In this document: in pieces, positions 49,524-60,927 of the stretch | Layout: each line of letters begins with the position of its first letter | How positions within the stretch are numbered: position 1 is the stretch's first letter | Origin: Rotaria sordida | Taxonomy: Eukaryota; Rotifera; Eurotatoria; Philodinida; Philodinidae | Direction: 5' to 3' | DNA length: 64,000 nucleotides | NCBI GenBank assembly: GCA_905250125.1 | Contig: CAJNOL010000414.1 | Span: forward strand, 1-64,000 | Position numbers and translations under genes: made by a program | Notes under the pieces: model-generated | Database searches by the model: none | The model's input: the letters and a program-made list of their open reading frames with translations, nothing else | Told to the model about the DNA's origin: nothing

Positions 49524-50300
49524 TTATATCGTTATCTCATCGCTTGCGACTGACAATAATGGATCAGATGATGTAAGACTTCGTTTTGGATGACATATCG
49601 ACCAGGTAAAATGAGCACAAATAAGAGGCATTATTTGAAAAATATAGAACCATACTTCATGACTATTGATCTCGTCGTAATAAGTCGATATTGATTGGAT
49701 CAGACTAAAGATGGCAACAATTAGACAGAGCACACTGGAGATGGTGATCAGAAGAATGGCTCGCATATTCATATCTTTCACCGTTTTACTCCAATACCAT
49801 ACAGGATAGAACAAAATAGTCACTGCGAGTAGGATTAATGCAGATAGTTTTCGAAAAAGAAAGCTTGTATTAACTTTATCAGGGTTGAATGATAACATAT
49901 TGGCCGGTGCCAACATAACGCCGGACATGACAACAAATATAACAGCACAAATAAGAATAATACGTGACAGAGTCGATTTTTCATGATGTATTCCCATAAT
50001 AAAAATATAATTGCTAACAATAATCATACGTTGACCTGTAGCAAAAAGACTATTCATAGAAATGAAGATATTTCTCGAATGTTGTTGATCTGCAGGAACT
50101 GCTGCATGAATAACCAATTCAATGAAAATAGCCAAATGTGAAATCAGAAGAAGAATACTTAGACGAGGTGGTCGAAAACGAACTTGCCACGATTGAATAA
50201 ACCAAGCAATGAGTGAAATACTGATGATTGTAGCAACACAACCTGCGGCAACTTTATTTGGCACATATGTTGGATAGGGATATGCAAATGAATCGATCAT
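49524..50300 (-). CDS. Seven-TM membrane protein, possibly RTA1-like
   Basis: An intronless 258-residue protein starting at the ATG whose first base is 50300. Seven hydrophobic segments are visible, beginning at about residues 19, 46, 78, 111, 149, 179 and 214. The short extracellular head (SFAYPYPTYVPNKVAA) and the ending ICHPKRSL recall fungal RTA1-like proteins, which start with a 'Y-x-P-S-x-x-A-N' stretch and end with an 'H-P' motif after TM7. A Glu in TM2 (AIFIELVIHA) also fits. RTA1 members are linked to lipid movement and resistance to toxic lipids in fungi; the role here is unknown. The match is by motif shape only; another 7TM family remains possible. If it is RTA1-like, a fungal source would be likely. 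Confidence 0.6.
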   Translation of the reverse strand: MIDSFAYPYPTYVPNKVAAGCVATIISISLIAWFIQSWQVRFRPPRLSILLLISHLAIFIELVIHAAVPADQQHSRNIFISMNSLFATGQRMIIVSNYIFIMGIHHEKSTLSRIILICAVIFVVMSGVMLAPANMLSFNPDKVNTSFLFRKLSALILLAVTILFYPVWYWSKTVKDMNMRAILLITISSVLCLIVAIFSLIQSISTYYDEINSHEVWFYIFQIMPLICAHFTWSICHPKRSLTSSDPLLSVASDEITI

Positions 50301-52372
50301 AGTATTTACTTTTAGTATGAAATACCGTACAAAGAGGCTAACGAAATTGTTTCAATCTACACCGACACAATAAACCACTTTTTCTATCTCGAAGATTGCT
50401 TTCTAAACAAGTCGAACGAACTAAATAAACACGACACATGATATTGTTGCTTCAAATTCTTCTTTTTTTCTTTTATTTGCTTTAATGTAATCAGGTAACG
50501 TATACAAAAAAAGCAGTGATATCAGTTAAGGTATATTATCATCAGAGACATTGTCACAGTGAAAACGAGAAACACATACGCAAGAATGAATAAACAAGGC
50601 AAACTATCTTATGATATCTTTTGTGTGTTAGCAATGAGTAGAAGTAAAAATTGAGACACTTTGTTTTTTCAAAGACCAGATTATCTCATCGTTCTAATTC
50701 TTTTTATGCTTGTATTTCATGAAATATAAAAGAAGAAACAATTGATTATTGGTCTATATTCTTTGGTTTTAGAAATATTTTACAGAAAATAAATAAATAA
50801 ATGTGAAATGATGACTGTGCAATATATCGAATTATCTTTCTTGATTGTATTATCGATTACTTTACTACACATAACTTTGTTCAATTATAAGAGTAAGAGA
50901 ACAAAAGACTTGAGAAGTAGAAATACAGTTGAATTTTAACTTCATTATAAATTTCACTGGAAAGTTTTTTTTCTTTTTCTTTTATTTTGTTGTATTTCGA
51001 AATTTTGTTTTCTATATTCACTTTTCTCTCCCGAACTCATGTTTGGCTGATATTTGTCTGTTGAATTATCATTATTTGTTACGCGTTTTCTTCAAACATT
51101 TCACTTGATTAAAGGTAGACACAATTCAAGGGGCTATGGATCAAATGAGAAATTAAATAAAACATCAAAGAATATATGTACATGTTCAGCGACTATATTT
51201 CAAAAAGAATTTGTGGAAATTGAAGACCCTTTATTATGGTTGAACATGTTAGTTTAAGTAGTTTTTTTCAAGTACAACTATATCTTAATAATTGTTTTAT
51301 TATTCTTTAGTGATTCTTAGTAGATCATTATTTATCAACTCATACAAGCAAAAACATAATATGTTTAATAGTAAAAGTATCATGGGTTATGGTAGTACAA
51401 CCTCTATGAAAAACATGAAAATTGAGATAAATGCATGGGAAGATAGCTGAAGGCCTGATCTTTCATAAATGACATGATTTTTTATTTGGGACCTCGTTTT
51501 TTTTAGATAAAGTGGAAAATCTTTTTTGTTTTGTCTCTATTCATAGTTTTTTTATCGTGTATTCCAGAATTCTCGAAGGAGCTTTATTGTAGCTAATGGC
51601 TTTTATTTTGTTTGAAAAACTATGGCAAGATGTAAGGAAAGGCAGAGCCCGTTTTTTGAATTCAGTATTGTTACTATTATATAAAAGAGTACTTTTATAA
51701 TTAGAGCGTCAGTTTTTGAGAATTTTTCGAGATATTGAACTTTTCATCCCTGTTCTCCCGTTAAAAAATAAGAATTTAAAAGAATGAGTCTGTCATTCTC
51801 TTTCCAACGAAAAAAATCAAATCCATACCTGGAAGACCCACAAAGAATTTTGGACTGTCAAATGAGCTATTTTTGATCCTTGTTAGTTCAATATCTTCCG
51901 AAAGCGTCATGATATAGGACTGAAGTTTTTGTCATAGCCTCTCCACTACAGCTCCAACATATCCTAAAAATTTCATGAGATTTGAATATCCTTCGACTTA
52001 GATCAATTTTTGAGAAGTGAGAGTCTTAACTATCGATTTTTATGCTACAAGGAATTTTTAACCATAATCGTTATAGTATGACAACTTGAGATTGACTAAG
52101 GTCTTGTCGAGATGAAATAGCGAAATCTTAATTCGCCATTTTTTGAGTAGTCATGTGTGGCAGGATGTGCAACAGTGATAAACGTAGAAACACCAAAAAT
52201 GAGTTTTTACATGTCATATATGATCTAGTTGTTTTTACTGATAAAAAGTGACATATATTGCTTGTGTGTTCTTATTTCCTTATCAGAATATACTTTGTTC
52301 TTAGAGTTTAACAAAAGAAATATCATTTAGAGTCAACAGCTACGACGAAAAAAAAATTTTAAAAAACCTAAA
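50301..52372. other. AT-rich intergenic stretch, no gene seen
   Basis: The frame at 51054-51257 has no domain. No inverted repeat of note was found. Confidence 0.5.
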
Positions 52373-54765
52373 ATGATGTTTTACATTTTTTATATTATTT
52401 TAATTCATTGTCAATCGATCGTAAATGCCAATAAACCCGTGACTGTGCATACAAATTATGGTGATGTTGAAGGTTATGAGACGGATTTGGCTCGTGTTTT
52501 TTATGGCATTCCTTATGCTCAGCCACCTGTTGATACATTGAGGTATTACTTGAGAAAATTTTAGTTTTGTTTTCCTCTCGTCGTTCTATTATATCTTTAG
52601 ATGGAAACGTCCAGTACCCATTCCTAAGTGGGCACCTCGAGTGATTAATGCTACACAACCAGCTCCTGCTTGCCCTCAACCTCCATGTAGTTTACCAGCT
52701 ATATTATGTCCGAAAATTGTAAGTATCATAATCAATGAGTTCTTGGAAGACTTTTTTCTATGTATAGATGTCTGAAGATTGTTTGTATTTAAATGTATTC
52801 ACACCATTATTAAATGATTCTTCTCTATTACCCGTTATGCTTTATATAGCGGGTGGAAATTTTCAATATTTGGATGCATCAATACCAGTCTATGAACCTC
52901 AACATTTTGTTAATCAGACAAATGTTATATGTGTGCTTATTCAATATCGACTTGGTAAATAGAATCTTTCATGATTATCTATATTCATATAAAAAATACT
53001 ATTAAAAAGGTGTACTGGGTTTTTATGCAACTGGACCGGGACCGAATGATATAAATGGCAACTATGGCATTCTCGATCAACGCACAGCAATTGCATGGAT
53101 CAAAGCCAATATCAAAGCATTCGGTGGAAATCCAAATCAGGTTTAAAATTTATTAACTTGTTTTCTATGATTCTATACAGAAATTCTTCTTTATGAGAAA
53201 TCATAAGTCGTTGATCACTTTTTTCAATATGTACAAAAACGAAGATGATTTATTGAAAACAAATCGTACTAGATGAAATGTCGGAGAGTATATACTTGTA
53301 AGTTTTAGTTTAGAAGAGTAATTTCTATTTAATGATAAATAAAAACCACATCTAAGCGATTCAGACTCAATACAAGTTTATGTACCGAAAAATACACAAT
53401 TTTGTTATGCGATTTTGACAGGATTTTAACACTAAAATAGAAGAAAAAGTGTTAAAACAACTTAATGCCATAGGCGTATTTCTCATAAGAATGATCTCGA
53501 TATTGAAATGGATAATAGAAAAATACTGCTGCGAGGATCATGAATCTTGTTTAATGATCTATTGATAAGGAAAAAATTGTGTAGCTTTCTGAATCCTTAG
53601 GATGACTCACTATGATATGTATGAATAGCGACATTATTTATCAAATATTTTGAGGCATAATAATATTATAAGTCTTATAAAATGATAAAAAAACTTCTGC
53701 ATCTACTTGTAATTTTTAATCTTGATATAATTTTGCTACAATTTTGACAGATAACTATGTATGGAGAAAGTGCTGGAGCCCAATCAACAGCTTTACATTA
53801 TATCACTCCTGAAATGCAATCATTTTTTCAAGCTGCTATCATTCAAAGTGCTCCAATGTCAATACCTTTTAGGTAAAATTATTTCTTCTATTAGGCATTA
53901 TTCAATGTTATCAAATATATGTAGAACCTATGCCGAATACATCACATCTGGAGTACTCCTCGGTGAACAACTCAATTGTAGTTACACAAATATTTCCTGT
54001 TTTCGTGCAGCTTCTTATCAACAAATAATTGCTGCTCAAAAAGTCGTCAATACAATGTTAACATCATTAGAAATTTTGCTATTTTTTGAACCATGGGTAC
54101 CGGTTATTGACAATTCAGTTGTACACGGACAAGTTATTGATATTATTCAAAATGTATCATTTCCATTAAAGCCACTTATTATTGGTACGTTAACTGAAGA
54201 AGCTGTACTTTATATTTATGAAGGTTGGCACAAACCAGTCTATCCTGAACAGTATGCAGAAATTCTTGTTGCTACATTTAATCGACATGCTCTAAAAGTA
54301 CTCGAACGTTTCCCACCTCAAGGAACTGGTGATCAACGTCTACTTCTTGCTAGTCTTGGTACTCGTTGGGTATTTGCTTGTTCAACTCGTGTATTTGCTC
54401 GTAAAGCAGCTACATATACATATGTATTCGGGTATCCACTCGATTTTGACGGTTGGGATAATTTAACATTTTGTATTGGTCATGTTTGTCATGGTAGTGA
54501 ATTACCATATGTATTTGAATCAGGTTGGGTCAATTTTACTGATGCAGGACGGAAATTAGCAACAAATTTAGTAACTTATTGGACTAATTTTGGTAAAACA
54601 CATGATCCAAATCAACCAGTGACACCATCATTATCATGGCCAAAAACATCAATAGGTAGTGAGCAATATATGTATTTTCAGAATCCATTACAAGTGGAAG
54701 AAAATTATTTAAAAGACGATTGCGACTTTTTTGATAAGATTGGTTACAAGTATTATTATCCATAG
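52373..54765 (+). CDS. Secreted cholinesterase-type carboxylesterase
   Basis: Six exons, 52373-52542, 52601-52718, 52768-52954, 53010-53140, 53751-53872 and 53925-54765, join to 522 residues. A signal peptide (YIFYIILIHCQSIVNA) is followed by an alpha/beta-hydrolase of the COesterase family. Motifs: FYGIPYAQPP, SEDCLYLNVF, the nucleophile elbow GESAG with Ser209, an acid in the GTLTEEAV block (probably Glu335), and CHGSELPYVF with His432. All three catalytic residues are present, so it should hydrolyse carboxylic esters. There is no tail for tetramerisation and no obvious GPI signal, so a secreted soluble esterase is likelier than a true acetylcholinesterase. The fourth intron (610 bp) is much longer than the others (49-58 bp). 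The start has two adjacent ATG codons. AATAAA at 54888. Confidence 0.9.
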
Positions 54766-54887
54766 ACAAGTAGTCAAGTAAAAATAAGACTAGCTTTCGA
54801 TTTATTTCGTGTATATTATTTATTAATTGTGCCTTTTTAACTTGTTTTCTTTTCATTGAATTTAGTATGTGTAATTTCAAAATACAA

Positions 54888-54893
54888 AATAAA
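54888..54893 (+). terminator. AATAAA polyadenylation signal of the esterase gene
   Basis: AATAAA lies 123 bases after the stop codon. Confidence 0.5.
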
Positions 54894-55126
54894 ACTATTA
54901 CTTAGAGTATACCAAAAGTAGGGGCAGTGACACTTTAATACTGTATATTAAGCTTTAAGGAACTTCTTTTCTATATAGTGTGATAGAAAAAAAGAATACT
55001 CTATTTTTCTATGCTATTTGATCATACGTCAACTAATATCATAACAATAAACTTTTGATAAGATCTGTTTCGTTACCACATGTGCTGGTTGTATTAATAC
55101 TCATTTTCAAAAAATACTCAGTCGTA

Positions 55127-55626
55127 TTTTTTGAATAATTTTTGATAGAAACAAGATGGAGAACTGCGATTTTCACTGTTAGAAAGAGGGGATGAAGATG
55201 CATCGAACTGTATATTCTAGGATTTCATAATATGGTTTTTGTAAGGTTTTCAATTGACATTTTTGAAAACAAACATGTTTGGTAAGTTGTTTACAGTGAA
55301 TTTTCAATTGTCACGTGTAAATTCAAACCACTAATTAAAGATGTACAAGCTGTCGAAGGCTGAGATGAATAATATGCATTTTAGTCGAGCCTCCAATACG
55401 ATTTGCTAGCAAAAGCTATGAGAAAAGTTCGCTTTTGTGCTTTTTCCTTTTTTCATACGAAAAAAAGTTTTCGAGGCTTAGAAAATTGAACAAAAATACT
55501 TTAGAAATCAATATTAGAAAAATCTATAATATACGATTCGATGCATCTTCATTTCCTCTTTTCAACGGTGAAAACCGCAGCTCTCAATCTTGTTTCTATC
55601 AAAAGTTATTCAAAAAATCCTTATTG
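55127..55626. repeat. Diverged inverted repeat, about 500 bp
   Basis: GGATGAAGATGCATCGAA near 55190 pairs with TTCGATGCATCTTCAT near 55538. Outer blocks TTTTTTGAATAATTTTTGATAGAAACAAGA pair with the complement near 55588-55618. The spacer of about 200 bp is unpaired. A 75-codon frame (55435-55662) overlaps the right arm and is not considered a gene. Confidence 0.75.
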
Positions 55627-58375
55627 ACTTTCGTCGTAAAAAGTTCTCTTACTACAACATGAAATGATAAAAAATGAGTCGACATGTGGCATCTTATTTT
55701 CAGTCATACTCTATCTTATTAAGCTAATAAAGAGCTAATCACCATGATCCATGATGCACATCATCAACAAGAACCATGGATTCTATTTGACTTATCAATT
55801 GCCATGAAACTTGGAAAACATATATGGTTCAAGTTGATCATAAATAATTTTTTCATATTTAGACTTCTATTTAATTCAAGAATAATTAATTGACAATGGA
55901 TGATAGTAAATCATCATATTAAAATCGTTGAAACAATCAATTATAGATTAAATATTGTGCTGTAATCAATCTTCTCTTGTTTAATAGATTTACAAATTTT
56001 TTTTTATATAATACTTATTACCAATAGATTTTTATTTTAACTTTAATACATATTTAATATAAGATACAATGACAAAATACAATTTTATTTTACGACTAAG
56101 TTCACTAAAATTCAAGAAAAAATGAACTCAGTGAAACAATTTGCATTCACTTAGACATGTTCGTTTACTGAAACACTCCTCCATGTCAATGAGCTTCTTA
56201 ATTATTGTTTCTTGCAGCATTCACTTGAACATATTTGCATAATGGTGCCATTATTAGTATTATTTTACCAAGGTCTCGTCGAAACTCCTTACTTACAATC
56301 AAATACCAGACGATGGGCAATGCCCAGATGAATAAATTGGAAGTCGAATAATTGTTTGGATAAGGATAAAAGAACGTATGGGGTGTAGGTGTGCGGGTCT
56401 GGATGAAGACAATTTTCACATTCACCCGCACACTCGAACTGTAATTTAGTTCAAAACTGTGAGCCTTTAAACAGTGGCTGAAAGAAAATTATGAACATGT
56501 TAACGAAGGAAAATTCTTATATTTTTTTTGTCTGCTTGGAAAGCTACCTTCTTCTCGTTGAGCTTTCTGCCTCGAATTATGTCTATTCTCAATTCTCAGG
56601 CACTCATTGCAGTCTTAGTCGAGATACGACGGCATTTTATGAAACAATTTACTTCGAACTGACTTTTTTCTTAGACATCTGCGAAAATTAATTGTAGTAG
56701 ACGCATTTGTCTTGCGTTTCTCCTCTTTACCGCAATGCACACAAATAATCTTATGAAGACGAAGATCAAAACTGCGCAGGACTCTTCTATGTATTTCTTA
56801 TGGTGGCAAGTTACTCATGCCTTTCAAGTTTTTTTCTCTCTCAACTGTTTGAATGCATGATTTACAATTAGTCTTATCGGTACACCACTCATATACATAA
56901 AATAAATTGAAAATTACTTGTATCAGATCTCTATTTTTTAAATTTCTTCTTATTTATAGAGCAAGGATGTATGAGCGAAATGGCACTACTGGAATGATTT
57001 CTTTTTCTCTTAGCTTCCTTAAGTCAACACATACGCACAATCTTACTTTTTTCGATATCGAACGTACTCAGTAGTAATCGTTGACGTTGTCTTTTCCAGT
57101 TCACACTTTAGTAAAATTTCGTCAAGAGAAAGATCTTTCGAGATATCATCTACAGGTCTTGGGACAATAACAACACAAACTTCACAGCAATATTTGCTTG
57201 GGCACTAGTCCATCTGAGTAAAAATTCTAACATGCACTTTAGCACTCCTTTCATCATTTTTCCTTCAATCGAAGGCTGGAGAGACATGCGAATTTAGAAG
57301 GTACAACGGTTCGCGAATAGTTATTTCTTTTTTACAATGAATGCAAATAATCGTTTCGATGTTATGATTGTATTTTTGAAGGGTGAGTATCTGTTTGTCT
57401 GGTTTTTTAGGTGAGCGCAGGTCATTTCTACATCCAGATACCATACAGTTTATAGCATTTATCTCTTTTCGTCACTATCAACGCTAATGATAAGAAGAAC
57501 TACCACAATTGCTTCCATGTTTTGACTACCATCAGAAGAGACTACCATGAGACGGTGGGGTATGTTTCGTTTAGTTAAAACAAACATTGGAATATTCAAA
57601 ATACATTGCAAACTTTTCTTTCTATAGTAATGCCCTTTCCCCAGCGATTGAATAGTGAACTTTGTTGTTTGTCCAATATGAAGACGGCACATAAATTTGA
57701 CTTCCTTATGTAGTGGTAGTTCGTTTCCAAGGTAGTTACGAAATGTGCTACGATGGGAGCACGATAATCATCAGAGTCTGCGTCGCGATAGGTATGATCA
57801 AACATGTCTTCCTAATTTCATCACAATAATGTTTCACGTCGTCGGTTGGAATGTTAAAACTCAAAATGTATATTGCTCGCAAACCAATTCGATCGTTCAA
57901 TTTAAAAGGAAGAATAAGGAAATCGTTAGGACGTACTAGTTACACGATATCAAATGAACACAGGTTCACTTTCTCGTCATTCTCAGCAAGCAAAAGAAAA
58001 ATCTCATTTAACGTAGAATTTTCAATGCACACCTTATCTAACAACTTACAAATCTGTGATGAACCATCTTTAATCGTGCCCAGATGTTAGCTAGATGTCA
58101 ACTACATAAGAAATTCAGGACAATCGAAACTTCTACTTTTACAAAAAAACTTTCTGATAAAAAATCAACGGTTGCTGTTTTTCACTTGATTGTGGGTCTA
58201 TAGAACCTAGCTACTTCATTGGTGTGCGCGGTATACTTTGTTGAGGGCTAATTGCTGGAGGTTTTGGTAGCCAAGGAGGAGTTCTCGAAAACATGATTGA
58301 ATTCTCGTTAACTAACAAATTTGGACTATTTATGGGAGCTCTTGGATTATTCCCTATTCGTACTCTCTTTGTCTT
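55627..58375. other. Intergenic stretch with broken coding-like fragments
   Basis: On the minus strand 57459-57805 holds two overlapping frames with protein-like composition (for example KFTIQSLGKGHYYRKKSLQC) but no recognisable domain; perhaps a decayed gene. The rest is AT-rich. Just below 58375 the minus strand reads PPWLPKPP, possibly the tail of the decayed gene described next. Confidence 0.4.
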
Positions 58376-60434
58376 CTAACTCGTTTCTCTTTTTTTTCTT
58401 ACATTCATTTCTGTTTTGTTATTTCCATCAGTTCTCGATGATGATACACTTGTCTCATGAAATCTACGTTCATTCTTAGCTTTCTCATCTGTATCAATAT
58501 CACTATTACTTATACTACTGCTAATACTACTGTTCGGATTACTCTCACTGTCATTTTCATTTAATGTTAAATTTAAAATACTTGTATATTTCTTTCTCAA
58601 TAATCTAGATATTGGTATTTCTTCTCTATCTATCATTAATATATCATTTTTCTCTTTACTAAACGCTTGATCTATACGACTCGCTACTTGCCTGTTATTA
58701 TAATGTTGATCATGTTGATAATAATTTCGACAGTAATGATGCTGCATGAATATATCACGATTATTGTTAATATCAATATCATTATAATTATTCAATATTG
58801 ATGGTATATGATGACGCTGAAATGAAAAAGAAGAAGAGTGTGGAACGATATGTGTAATGAACCAGCTACGAAGAGGTTCCTCATATTTCCATTTGCCGAT
58901 AGTGGCTGATGGATGTAGCCCATCTTACATATACATATCTGCAATTCCTAACCACTCGTCAACAACATCAAAATCCAATTGCTTGGAGAAGATCTGAAGA
59001 CACTCATTGAATTTGCGGTGAGGATCTCTGATTTTCGCCTCAGAGATGAATGTCATTGTTTTCCAGCTTGGAGATAACGTCATCCAACCAAAGGCTCTGA
59101 TACCAGGATACGATTGACGAATGAACACTATGATTTCACCAGCGGCTCTCCAAAGAACCATCTACGGCGTACCGTCCTACATCATTAGTATCCAATGAAA
59201 TCTAGTAAAAAACCTTTATTTCCTACCGTACATTTTTCACGGGTGTTCTTAACTAATCTAACATTTTAATATAATCACGTTCTAGTTTATATGATAATTC
59301 TGCATTAATTAAATTAAATTTCTTAATTGCAGAAGTTGTAATACGAGAACGCATTGAGTCTGATATTATAATACCTTAAAATATGTTATTTTTATAATTT
59401 TTATGAAGTTTTATATTTTTATCATTAAAAATATTATTGTTTGGTGCACAATGACGACGGTGTTTAATTTGTGATGCCTGAGAATGGTAAGATGGAGATG
59501 GAGAACGGGATGGAAGACGAGAAAAAGGATGAAAGTGCGAACGAGAATAAGAGTGAGATGGATGGTATTGTTAGACATAATGGAATCAGTGAGTTTGATG
59601 ATGGTATGGATTGATACCGAATAATGATGGAATATGATGACAATCAAATGATGATGAGAAGGAGAAAATGGTGGACGAATTGAATGATGATGGCTAATGA
59701 TTTTGGTGTAACCGTTGAATATGATGGTAGTGCCGAATTCGAATTTTGTGCGGGAAAGAATACTTATGTTGATGCGAGCCATATAATGTTGATTTAGGTG
59801 GAACACGAGAAACAAGATGACGATATGATGGAAGAGTTGGACGAGATAATGGCTTGGATGATAATTGAGCTGGACGGATTCGTGAAATATTAAAGTTGGT
59901 TAGTTGGTTGTTGGATAAGATGGATGAATATGATGGAGTAATTGAAATTGAAGACATTGTTGATTCTGATTGAAAAAATCAAATCAAATCAACAATAAAT
60001 GAATGTAAGAAAATGAGAATTAACGAAAGATAATCTTTTTAAAATTTTTAATAGAATTTTTAAATAAATATTTTTGATGAATGAATAAATACACAAATGA
60101 ATAAGTAATTTAATGAAGTTGAAAACGAGAAAGAGGAAAACAAATAAGAAAAAATGAGATGAAAATATGGAATTGAGAAAAAAAAGAAGACTGATGAGAG
60201 TAGAACAAATAATATTTTTTATATAAATTTTGGATTTTGATACAATAACACAAGAAAAAATAGAATAATGTTGAAAAGCAACGCGTTTCAAACTTACCTT
60301 CTTTAGACGATATGACTATCTATTGCTAAAGTTTGTCCTTCTATAATTGTTTTCTTTCTTTGTCTACTCTCGTCTAATTGGTAACCAACATTGTATCCCT
60401 TGATGTATTTCTGCTTAATTGATCTCTTCATCAT
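58376..60434 (-). pseudogene. Decayed SGNH/GDSL-hydrolase-like gene with basic Ser-rich head
   Basis: Read on the minus strand. A likely first exon (60434-60298) begins MMKRSIKQKYIKGYNVGY and ends at a GTAAG donor. An acceptor at 59966 opens a Ser/Pro/Arg/His-rich section. The SGNH blocks then follow in order: ISDSM (near 59355-59370), a GTNDVG block at about 59175-59195 that needs a frameshift to read, FIRQSYPGIRAFGWMTLSPS (about 59045-59125), and DGLHPS (about 58905-58924). A TAA stop sits directly before DGLHPS. The same frame then stays open, rich in Asn and Ser, to 58376. Several stops and frameshifts indicate a pseudogene. SGNH domains occur in acyl-esterases and also in ORF1 proteins of some LINE retrotransposons, so a mobile origin is possible. 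No reverse transcriptase was seen nearby. Confidence 0.55.
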
Positions 60435-60763
60435 TTTGTCTATTCTAAATCAAAGCAAATAATATTCATTTTATTTGACGAATGTATCCACAGGAGAGGT
60501 CCTATATTTATACAAAAAAAATTGAAAAGTATTGTATATACGTACAGTGAAGAAATTTTACATGATATCTTCGGTTTAATATTTAAGTGTAATGCACATG
60601 TTTAGTTCTTGATTTAAATTAGTTAAATCCTCATATAAAAATACGGATAAAAGTCAGATTAAAATCGATTATACCTGGATTAAAAATCGATTAAAATGAT
60701 ATTATTTTCATCAGAGCTCAATCAGATTTTTCAACTTCTAAGGCAGATTTCATTTCGTATCGG

Positions 60764-60927
60764 AGATGGTCAAGTCAGACTAGGCTTGACTTGATTTCAA
60801 GTCAATTTCTCTAGAGTGGACGGACAGAACGAAAAAAAAGAAAATTCTTCTCTTGCGTTCTGCTCGTACACTCTCGAGAAGTTGACTTGATATCAAGTCA
60901 AGTCAAGTCTGACTTGTCCATCCCTGT
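60764..60927. repeat. Inverted repeat rich in TTGACTTGA motifs
   Basis: GACTTGATTTCAAGTCAA on the left mirrors TTGACTTGATATCAAGTCAA on the right, and TGGTCAAGTCAGACT pairs with the AGTCTGACTTGTCCA end. Arms are about 60 bp around an asymmetric centre. MITE-like hairpin. Confidence 0.75.

Noticed and set aside
57459..57805. Two overlapping minus-strand frames
   Set aside because: Protein-like in parts but in two frames with no recognisable family; may be a relic, not called as a gene.
59411..59815. His/Ile-rich minus-strand frame
   Set aside because: Shadow frame of the Ser/Pro/Arg-rich section of the decayed SGNH-like gene.
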